Shown here: positions 1-5,194 of the stretch, one piece after another
Numbering within the stretch: the first letter of the stretch is position 1
Layout: each line of letters opens with the position of its first letter
Assembly (NCBI GenBank): GCA_013152765.1
Contig: JAADFT010000203.1
Coordinates: forward strand, 1 to 5,194
Length of the DNA: 5,194 bases
Direction of reading: 5' to 3'
DNA from: Calditrichota bacterium
GTDB taxonomy: Bacteria; Zhuqueibacterota; Zhuqueibacteria; Oleimicrobiales; Geothermoviventaceae
Position numbers and translations under genes: made by a program
The notes under the pieces: model-generated
What the model was told of the DNA's origin: nothing
Databases searched by the model: none
Seen by the model: only the letters and a program-made list of their open reading frames with translations

Positions 1-63
1 GAGATGTCGCCACAATCATCACGGGCTGGCGAAAGACTCGGCTGACTCGTTCCTGCCCCACTG

Positions 64-85
64 AAAAAGGCGGGGAACCCCCGCC
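64..85 (-). terminator. Rho-independent terminator of the peptidase-PqqD operon
   Basis: On the minus strand a 7-bp all-GC stem (GGCGGGG / CCCCGCC) with a 3-nt loop is followed directly by TTTTTC. The stem begins about 31 nt after the TAG stop of the PqqD-knottin gene. This is the classical layout of an intrinsic terminator and marks the 3' end of the two-gene transcript. The short T-run (five) is the only weak point. On the opposite strand the stem is followed by CAAAG rather than a T-run, so it is unidirectional. Nothing else is seen in bases 1-63. Confidence 0.9.
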
Positions 86-116
86 CAAAGAGTCAGACGA
101 TCAAACCCGTACCAAT

Positions 117-599
117 CTAGGCGCAGGTCCCAGCGTTGCAATAACCGCTGCAGCACTCGAAACCGGAATTGCAAGAAGCGCCTGACGCCTTGCACGATCC
201 CGCCGCCGCTGGTGTTGGGGCCAGAATCGTCGTCATCAACGGCACCAGGGCCGCGATGAGGGCACCCTTGCCGATCCGGCCCATGGCCTCGCGTCGACTG
301 AGCGCTGCGGCCTGTTGCGCTTCAACCGGCACATCCTCCAGCAAGCCAGCCTCATCGAGCTCCGCGACCGCCACCTGAACAAGCTCCTCCGAGAAAGCCT
401 CGTCCAATTCCATGGTAATCGCGACGGCGATCTCACGGATTGCAGTCTTTCCATCGCAACGGGCCCACACCATGGTCAGGGTGTGATTCAAGCAGTGAGC
501 CTCATTGGTCTCGAGGTCATATACAATTGATTCCCCACTATCCATCTCGCGAACGAGGAGCTTCTCCTGCCGCGCACGAGGTTTGAATTGGCTGTTCAT
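117..599 (-). CDS. PqqD-like (RRE) protein with Tat-like segment and C-terminal six-cysteine knottin-like tail
   Basis: A 160-aa protein in three parts. Residues about 12-90 look like a PqqD domain: the stretch VYDLETNEAHCLN, then VWARCDGKTAIREIA, then a helix ending LDEAGLLED is the usual PqqD pattern. PqqD domains bind leader peptides and present them to modifying enzymes in the cytoplasm. Residues 101-133 begin SRREAM, continue into a hydrophobic stretch (about 112-128) and end in an AAA|G signal-peptidase-like site, so they resemble an internal Tat or Sec signal. Residues 134-160 are a 27-residue tail with cysteines at 136, 143, 149, 150, 154 and 159. The spacing C-x6-C-x5-CC-x3-C-x4-C is that of an inhibitor cystine knot. 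The ATG at 599 was chosen because it overlaps the peptidase stop (TGATG) and has a GGGGGAG ribosome site 7 nt upstream; a longer frame to 647 only runs back into the peptidase gene. The family call is firm for PqqD. The tail's fold and export are inferred. Confidence 0.88.
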   Translation of the reverse strand: MNSQFKPRARQEKLLVREMDSGESIVYDLETNEAHCLNHTLTMVWARCDGKTAIREIAVAITMELDEAFSEELVQVAVAELDEAGLLEDVPVEAQQAAALSRREAMGRIGKGALIAALVPLMTTILAPTPAAAGSCKASGASCNSGFECCSGYCNAGTCA

Positions 600-3500
600 C
601 ACTGTGCTCCCCCAACCTTCATTGCCGGATCGCCCAGCAGAATCCATGTCCGGCGCACATTGAGATCATCTGTCGCGGTCTTGGCCAGTGTGGCAGCCTC
701 GCCGATCGTCATGCCTTCCTGAACCCTGAGATTCCTGTAGAAGGCGTCGACCATCAGCTCCTGTTCGCTGGAGGAGGTGGTCGAGGACGATGCCCAGACG
801 GCCACCGCTCCGCCTTCCGGAGCACGCACGAGGGCCTCGCCCAGACCTTCCAGAAGGGGCTCGTGGAACACACCGTTGAGGCAGTTCATCATGGTGAAAA
901 CCGGAAGCGTTCGCTCGTTCTCGAGCTTCGGCACGTCTCCCACCGTCAGCACGTCGGCCCGCCACCGATCCACCGTGCCGTGGCCGGAGTAGTTGACGAA
1001 GTCGACGCCCCCATTGATTGCATCGAGCACTGCTGTCTTCGCCGCCTCAGCACCGATGTCATCCTCGTTGACGGTCTGCACCTCGGTTTGAGTGGGCAAG
1101 AAGCCTTCCAGCCGCTTGTTGATCGCGGCAAAGTTGTCTCCCTTGGCAATGTCGGAGACCAGAAGGGCCGACCCAATGCCAACACCCGCCGCCTCACGAG
1201 TAACGATCTTGTCCACCACGGCACGCGCCTCATCAACAGAATCAACGGGTAACCGGCCCACCGCCATCTCGGGTACACCATCATTGTCGAAGTCGGCAAA
1301 CCAGTCGTCCGACGCCGTTTCAAACACGTCGGTATCGATGAGCTTGGTGGGGACCAGGTCCTCGTCATAGCCAAGGTAATCCCTTGGATCGTAGCTCGCA
1401 TCACCGAGGAGCAACACGTACCTGGGTGCCTTCTCCCAGGCCGACCTGGTCCTTTCCAGGAAGGATTTCAGAGCCGCCGGGCTCTTGGACCCGAAGGAGA
1501 ACTCGTCGTAAAGGTCCTGAACGTCGATCATCTCCACGGCAAGTCCCTGATCCACGTGGAACGCACGGAGCGCGTCTGCGGCCTCCAGGAAACTCTTCGG
1601 ACCGATCACGACCATGTCAGCCGCGTGGCTTGAGTCGTGCCAGCTGGATGGCATGTCCAGCACGACGGCTTTCGGATCCGCCGCCTGCTCGTCGGTGAAT
1701 GCCAGGAGTGTCGATGCTCGACCGTCGGAGGGGATCCGGAGGTCGGCATAATACCCGTTACCCGTCCGTCCCGTTGAGATTGCCAGCTCCACGGGCCGCA
1801 CCGGATTCGTCACGTCAACGATCCGGATATTCGGCGTGCTGAAGCCATCGATCCGAACAATGTTCGAGGATTGCGCGACCGGGAAGGTCAACGCCACCTG
1901 CCCGTCCCCGGCGCTTGTCGTGCGCGGATAGGTCAACTGAAGATAGTCAACCAAGGCAATGCTGGAATCATCGCCACGACTCAGAGAGACCGTGTTGTCA
2001 CCGTCCCGAAGCAGCGAAATGGGAACTTGCAGCGAACCGAGCCGCCACTGGGCGCCTTCCAGTTTCATCGCACCCACGGGCGTTCCATTCACGGAAACAT
2101 CGATGACGGACGGATCCTTGGTGAACCCCTGCACCGCGATCTTCAGCGTTGCGTTCTGACCTTGCTCACCGGCCAAATGGTCAACCGGTACCGTCTCGAC
2201 GGCCGGGTCGGCCGCGATCGCCTGGCCGAAGAAATTCTCTTTGTCGCCGTTGAGCAAGCCCTCGACGTAAGTCAGCCTCTCCTTGACCTCCACGGTGAAC
2301 GGCACCGTGGCCACCGCCGCCTCGTCACCCTCACCACCCGGCGCTGTTGTGATACGAAGCCCCGGGCGGTTTCCTTCGACCAGCCAATACGTTCTCGTCC
2401 CGCTCGCCGGTGTGTCGTCCGGAATCCCGAAGAACTCAATTGCAGGAACCGTGGGGGCATTGCCCGAGCCAGTGTCGACGACCCGGATGGCCTGCTCCAC
2501 CCCCTCCGCGAAAAGCTGCAACCGGCTGGGATCCGAAACGTGGAATCCTGCCGTTTCGAGCTCCTGGAAGGTCACACGGTACCAGCCAGGCGCCGCCACC
2601 TCAATCTTCGCAGCACCGGCCGACGCCAGATCCCACTGCCGGTCACGAGCCAGGCCCGTGTCGCCCCCCGGCGTGACCCGGCCACCGACCCGGCGTGGGA
2701 CCCGGCCGGTCACCGAGCTGGTACCCCTGGAGAAAACCAGCGGTTCGACATAACCCCGCAACGGCTCCGCTGGCACCGAACGATGGAGGCCCTGAGCACG
2801 GAACGCTTCACCGAGAAGCCGGGACCGCACCACGCGCGGTGCCCGGCCCGTGGCCGCTTCCGCGGTGAACGGTCCGTGCCACACGGTTTCTCCGTTTGCT
2901 TCCACGTCCTCCAACCAGTACGCATCGCCAGCATGACCGTTCGGATCGAACCAGCTGTAGCTGTAACCGGCCTCAAGATGCATACCACCGAAGGAAAGCC
3001 CAGAGCCCGCGATCAGATCACGGTTGATCCGTACCGGTTTCCCACCCACTTCCCGGTACACGCGGTAGCCGAGGTTGTTCGCTTCATGCCCCGTGTGCCA
3101 CCGAAGAATCGTACCGCCCTCGAAAGAATCGGCGTTGAAAGACTCAAGGCCGATGGCGGTGCGGGTCCACGGCTTGAGGGTCAGAGCTCCCAAAACCCAC
3201 AATGTGTTCGAACCAAGAGTGTATGTCGGTTGCTCGAACGTCGTGCCTGTGGGTGATTGCTTGTGACTCGAACTCCCACGAACATTGGAACTGAGAGTAC
3301 CGGTTGTCACGTTCCATGAATTGGTTTCACTATTCCCAACAGTGGCCGTGACGTTTGCATCGGTGCTTATAATGTCGACAAGCAACGCATAGTCTGCGCT
3401 CAACAACCCTACCTGAGCCGTGGTGTTGGCACTCTGATTGTTTCCTGCCGTCCTTCCAACGAACGGAGTCGTTTGGTCCACACCACATGCCATCACGGCG

Positions 3501-3988
3501 CCCCCAACGATCTGTGCAGTCGACCCGGAGGGCAAAGTGATGACCACGTTCCCCGCGCCAGGGGTAGGCGCAGCCACTGTCCACATCTCCACGCGTTTTC
3601 GTGAATTATCATTCGTCGGATCCGAACTACCTGTAGTCAAAGGTTGGTTGGTCAGGCTAGTGCCAGCGAATGTCACCGTCGAAACGCTAGCCACATTCCC
3701 CGAATTGTTCATCAAGGAGATCGGAACGACAAGAAAACCATTCTGGCAAACCGTTGTGGAAGGAACTGTGAATGAGAACGTGAGACTGTTCGCCGGCGTG
3801 CTCCCGGTACTGGCGGAAGTGCTCCCAGCGTAACTCACACAAAAGGTGTTTACCGGACATGAAGCGTGGCCAACCTTCGCCACGCCGAAGACTGAGACCA
3901 CTGCCAAAAGAACGAACGACGCAATTCGTATAGGCGCCGCGACCGGGGACCCTTTCGTTGGAACACGAACCAGTTGCTTCCTTCGCAT
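599..3988 (-). CDS. Secreted multidomain C25 (gingipain-family) cysteine peptidase
   Basis: A 1129-aa exported cysteine endopeptidase. Residues 1-42 form a long Sec signal (basic start, hydrophobic 22-36, cleavage likely after GHA). Residues about 44-275 are a Ser/Thr/Asn-rich beta-sandwich-like module (LVVPISL..VSTVTFAGTSLT). About 276-377 is FnIII-like (LRWHTG..NNLGYRVYREVGG). An Arg-rich linker follows (382-450), then beta-rich C25 pro/N-terminal regions (about 455-780). The catalytic domain spans about 790-1125, with LLLGDASYDPRD at 859-870, an acidic DFDNDGVPE loop at 899-907 that may bind calcium, catalytic His1003 in NYSGHG and catalytic Cys1036 in MMNCLNG, ending TWILLGDPAMKV. C25 enzymes of known specificity cut after Arg or Lys; specificity here is unknown. 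No C-terminal sorting domain or anchor is seen. The ATG at 3988 is preceded by GGAAGGGG at 7 nt; an ATG at 4039 is in frame but would bury the signal peptide. It is first in an operon with the PqqD-knottin gene. Confidence 0.93.
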   Translation of the reverse strand: MRRKQLVRVPTKGSPVAAPIRIASFVLLAVVSVFGVAKVGHASCPVNTFCVSYAGSTSASTGSTPANSLTFSFTVPSTTVCQNGFLVVPISLMNNSGNVASVSTVTFAGTSLTNQPLTTGSSDPTNDNSRKRVEMWTVAAPTPGAGNVVITLPSGSTAQIVGGAVMACGVDQTTPFVGRTAGNNQSANTTAQVGLLSADYALLVDIISTDANVTATVGNSETNSWNVTTGTLSSNVRGSSSHKQSPTGTTFEQPTYTLGSNTLWVLGALTLKPWTRTAIGLESFNADSFEGGTILRWHTGHEANNLGYRVYREVGGKPVRINRDLIAGSGLSFGGMHLEAGYSYSWFDPNGHAGDAYWLEDVEANGETVWHGPFTAEAATGRAPRVVRSRLLGEAFRAQGLHRSVPAEPLRGYVEPLVFSRGTSSVTGRVPRRVGGRVTPGGDTGLARDRQWDLASAGAAKIEVAAPGWYRVTFQELETAGFHVSDPSRLQLFAEGVEQAIRVVDTGSGNAPTVPAIEFFGIPDDTPASGTRTYWLVEGNRPGLRITTAPGGEGDEAAVATVPFTVEVKERLTYVEGLLNGDKENFFGQAIAADPAVETVPVDHLAGEQGQNATLKIAVQGFTKDPSVIDVSVNGTPVGAMKLEGAQWRLGSLQVPISLLRDGDNTVSLSRGDDSSIALVDYLQLTYPRTTSAGDGQVALTFPVAQSSNIVRIDGFSTPNIRIVDVTNPVRPVELAISTGRTGNGYYADLRIPSDGRASTLLAFTDEQAADPKAVVLDMPSSWHDSSHAADMVVIGPKSFLEAADALRAFHVDQGLAVEMIDVQDLYDEFSFGSKSPAALKSFLERTRSAWEKAPRYVLLLGDASYDPRDYLGYDEDLVPTKLIDTDVFETASDDWFADFDNDGVPEMAVGRLPVDSVDEARAVVDKIVTREAAGVGIGSALLVSDIAKGDNFAAINKRLEGFLPTQTEVQTVNEDDIGAEAAKTAVLDAINGGVDFVNYSGHGTVDRWRADVLTVGDVPKLENERTLPVFTMMNCLNGVFHEPLLEGLGEALVRAPEGGAVAVWASSSTTSSSEQELMVDAFYRNLRVQEGMTIGEAATLAKTATDDLNVRRTWILLGDPAMKVGGAQ
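607..613 (-). promoter_or_regulatory. Ribosome binding site deciding the PqqD-knottin start
   Basis: GGGGGAG lies 7 nt before the ATG at 599, inside the last codons of the peptidase gene. Together with the TGATG stop/start overlap it supports translation of the small protein by ribosomes finishing the peptidase, and argues against the longer in-frame start at 647. Confidence 0.7.
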
Positions 3989-3995
3989 GACCTCG

Positions 3996-4003
3996 CCCCT
4001 TCC
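3996..4003 (-). promoter_or_regulatory. Ribosome binding site deciding the C25 peptidase start
   Basis: GGAAGGGG stands 7 nt before the ATG at 3988. It selects this codon over the in-frame ATG at 4039 and puts the basic N-region of the signal peptide (MRRKQLVR) at the true start. Confidence 0.7.
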
Positions 4004-4057
4004 GATCTCGCTGCTACAGCTCCAACCAATAGGCTGCAACCCAAGCTACAAACCAGC

Positions 4058-4079
4058 CTTGGGGAGGTACCTCCCCAAG
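4058..4079. repeat. Perfect 22-bp palindrome in the leader of the peptidase operon
   Basis: The 11-base half CTTGGGGAGGT is followed by its exact reverse complement, with no mismatch. It lies about 70 nt before the peptidase start codon and about 30-50 nt after the predicted transcription start. As DNA it would suit a dimeric regulator; as RNA it would fold into a 9-bp GC-rich stem with a GUAC loop. Neither strand has a T-run after it, so it is not an ordinary terminator. A further CTTGGGG copy lies at 4139-4133, inside the promoter. The palindrome is seen directly; its role is inferred. Confidence 0.85.
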
Positions 4080-4114
4080 AACATCGGATTCATCATTTCC
4101 TCTACTCCATGCAT

Positions 4115-4143
4115 ATATTAGTCCCGTACTCGCCCCAAGTCAA
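4115..4143 (-). promoter_or_regulatory. Sigma70-type promoter for the peptidase-PqqD operon
   Basis: TTGACT (4143-4138) and TAATAT (4120-4115) are separated by exactly 17 nt, very close to the housekeeping consensus and standing out in GC-rich DNA. The transcription start would fall near 4108, giving a leader of about 120 nt. This suggests the peptidase-PqqD pair is transcribed separately from the kinase-like gene upstream. The spacer contains CTTGGGG, a half-site of the palindrome at 4058-4079. The stretch 4144-4235, between this promoter and the stop of the upstream gene, shows nothing recognisable, including no clear terminator. Confidence 0.65.
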
Positions 4144-4235
4144 CGTTTCTGATGGGCGACAAATCAACTTCTCCTGCGATCTTCCGCTCCTCGGGCTCTG
4201 GCCTCCGGCGAAAGAACCGTTGTCTGACCGGCGCA

Positions 4236-5030
4236 TCAGTTCCCTTTCCAGTCTGTCGCGAGCAACTGTGCGACGATATCATCGGCCTCGCCACGTGTGC
4301 TTGAGATGGCCCGAGCGCCCGCCGCAACGATCTCCAGCACCGGAAGAACCACCTCGGGTTGCCTTCGGGCGGAGAGTGTGTTGGAGAGCAGCGCCAGCAC
4401 GGCTTTCCCCTGGCTGAGTGTTGTGGGCAACCACGTGCCACCCTCCCGGTACGTAGTTGTCACGATCATTCCGACCGGGAGAGGCTGGGTGCCGGCCTCT
4501 CCCCCCAGTTCTTCTACCCCCACTGGCTCGCCCACATACGGATCGGCACACCGCAATGACAACGGCCTTGCAAAGGGATGCACAAGTCCACACTCATCGA
4601 GAATGGCAAACTCATCCGAGTAATACGTCGCACCGGCGCGTACCAGCGCCGCCACCAGTGTCGACTTTCCAGTGAAGCTCGGACCGGGCAGTATAATCGC
4701 CTTCCCCTTCCATCCCACGACACCAGCGTGTACAAACACCCTCCCGCGGGCCATTTCACCCACGAAGAGGTGCAGGTCCCGCTCCAGCGCCTTGAGGGCG
4801 ATCTCGAGATCGTCCGTTCGCTCCAGGCGGATGGCATCTGAATACACAACATGGAGGCGCTTCACGCCCGTTGTCGCAGCTGTATTCCCGACGATGAACG
4901 AGTACAGGTATTCAACCTCGGGGTCTTTGGATGGTTGCCATCCGAATGGCAGCAGCTCCGGCAAACGCGGCAATACAACCGCATCGGAGACCCGGATCCC
5001 GATATGCAACCCGTAGGCTGTAAACGCCAT
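4236..5030 (-). CDS. HPr kinase-like P-loop protein (HprK-related, RiPP/PqqD-associated type)
   Basis: A 264-aa cytoplasmic protein related to the C-terminal kinase half of HPr(Ser) kinase. Residues 4-22 (TAYGLHI..SDAVVLPRL) match the usual opening of this family. FVHAGVV around His101 precedes the Walker A motif GPSFTGKST (116-124), and YSDEFAIL (137-144) follows as the acidic second motif. True HprK/P enzymes phosphorylate a serine on HPr; relatives beside PqqD proteins or in lasso-peptide clusters are thought to act on peptides or other partners. No HPr or PTS gene is visible, so classical carbon-control function is unlikely. The ATG at 5030 is preferred because the family motif starts right after it and GGTGGG lies 8 nt upstream. 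A GTG at 5066 (276 aa, AAGGA 13 nt upstream, in-frame TGA just before) is the alternative. It lies 247 nt from the peptidase, on the same strand. Substrate unknown. Confidence 0.82.
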   Translation of the reverse strand: MAFTAYGLHIGIRVSDAVVLPRLPELLPFGWQPSKDPEVEYLYSFIVGNTAATTGVKRLHVVYSDAIRLERTDDLEIALKALERDLHLFVGEMARGRVFVHAGVVGWKGKAIILPGPSFTGKSTLVAALVRAGATYYSDEFAILDECGLVHPFARPLSLRCADPYVGEPVGVEELGGEAGTQPLPVGMIVTTTYREGGTWLPTTLSQGKAVLALLSNTLSARRQPEVVLPVLEIVAAGARAISSTRGEADDIVAQLLATDWKGN

Positions 5031-5066
5031 GCCATCCGCCCACCCGAGGCGATCGAGCTTCTGCAC

Positions 5067-5194
5067 TCAGGTCGACGGATCCTTGTAATAGGGTATGCCA
5101 CGAACCATCATCACCACATCCGAATGGCGTTCCTCATGCCGTGATCATACTCCCACCCAGGCCAAACTCACCTCATATCCGCCCCAAACAGCGT
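5067..5194. other. Window edge without a supported gene
   Basis: All three minus-strand frames carry stops in these 128 bases, including a TGA immediately before the GTG at 5066. The 3' end of an upstream gene could lie here (for example a frame closing at 5186-5184 or 5148-5146), but too little is visible to name it. An isolated TATGAT (5149-5144) has no acceptable -35 box at normal spacing. Confidence 0.5.

Noticed and set aside
600..647. N-terminal extension of 16 residues for the PqqD-knottin protein
   Set aside because: It lies wholly inside the peptidase gene and precedes a better ATG that has its own ribosome site and the TGATG overlap.
1871..3256. Long plus-strand open frame of 461 codons opposite the peptidase gene
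   Set aside because: It is rich in Arg, His and Pro with no recognisable domain, as expected from the antisense of GC-rich coding DNA. The peptidase on the other strand has clear domains throughout.
3989..4039. N-terminal extension of 17 residues for the peptidase
   Set aside because: It would put residues including Cys, Glu and Asp before the basic N-region of the signal peptide, and the ATG at 3988 has a strong, well-spaced ribosome site.
4058..4079. The palindrome as a terminator for the upstream kinase-like gene
   Set aside because: No T-run follows the stem on either strand, and it lies downstream of the predicted promoter of the next operon.
117..5030. A classical lasso-peptide gene cluster
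   Set aside because: HprK-like and PqqD domains occur in such clusters, but no asparagine-synthase-like cyclase, transglutaminase-like B2 protease or typical lasso precursor is present in the window.
4862..5101. Alternative minus-strand frame of 79 codons across the start of the kinase-like gene
   Set aside because: It overlaps conserved family sequence in another frame, starts with GTG and has a Ser/Arg/Cys-rich shadow composition.
5067..5111. Short frame starting at tandem ATGs and ending just before the GTG at 5066 (ends YYKDPST)
   Set aside because: Only about 14 codons, with no ribosome site or recognisable peptide pattern; most likely chance.

Overview
The window is GC-rich bacterial chromosome with three convincing genes, all on the minus strand, so it reads from right to left. 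The domain style points to an uncultured or environmental Gram-negative lineage such as Acidobacteriota or Myxococcota. The signs are a large secreted C25 peptidase with Ig-like and FnIII-like modules, a PqqD/HprK-like pairing, and a 'CCSGxC' cysteine-rich tail. This taxonomic guess is inference only; no rRNA or other marker is present.

Layout along the minus strand. (1) 5194-5067: the window edge, with no supported gene. (2) 5030-4236: an HPr-kinase-like P-loop protein, 264 aa, or 276 aa from a GTG start at 5066. (3) 4235-3989: a 247-nt intergenic region with a near-consensus sigma70-type promoter (TTGACT, 17 nt, TAATAT), followed in the presumed leader by a perfect 22-bp palindrome. (4) 3988-599: a 1129-aa secreted multidomain cysteine peptidase of the gingipain family (C25), with the His/Cys catalytic pair intact. 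(5) 599-117: a 160-aa protein that joins a PqqD-type peptide-binding (RRE) domain to a twin-Arg/hydrophobic segment and a C-terminal six-cysteine tail with inhibitor-cystine-knot spacing. Its start codon overlaps the peptidase stop codon (TGATG). (6) 85-64: a clear intrinsic terminator that closes the peptidase-PqqD operon.

How the parts may fit together (inference). PqqD/RRE domains normally present a peptide to a modifying enzyme, HprK-like kinases are recurrent partners of PqqD-like proteins, and C25 enzymes cut after basic residues outside the cytoplasm. The window therefore looks like a small cassette that makes, possibly modifies, and exports a cysteine-rich mini-protein whose 'leader' is itself the recognition domain. 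No modifying enzyme other than the kinase-like protein is visible here. Any further partners would lie to the right of position 5194 or to the left of the terminator.

No tRNA, rRNA, CRISPR array, insertion sequence or integrase was seen.
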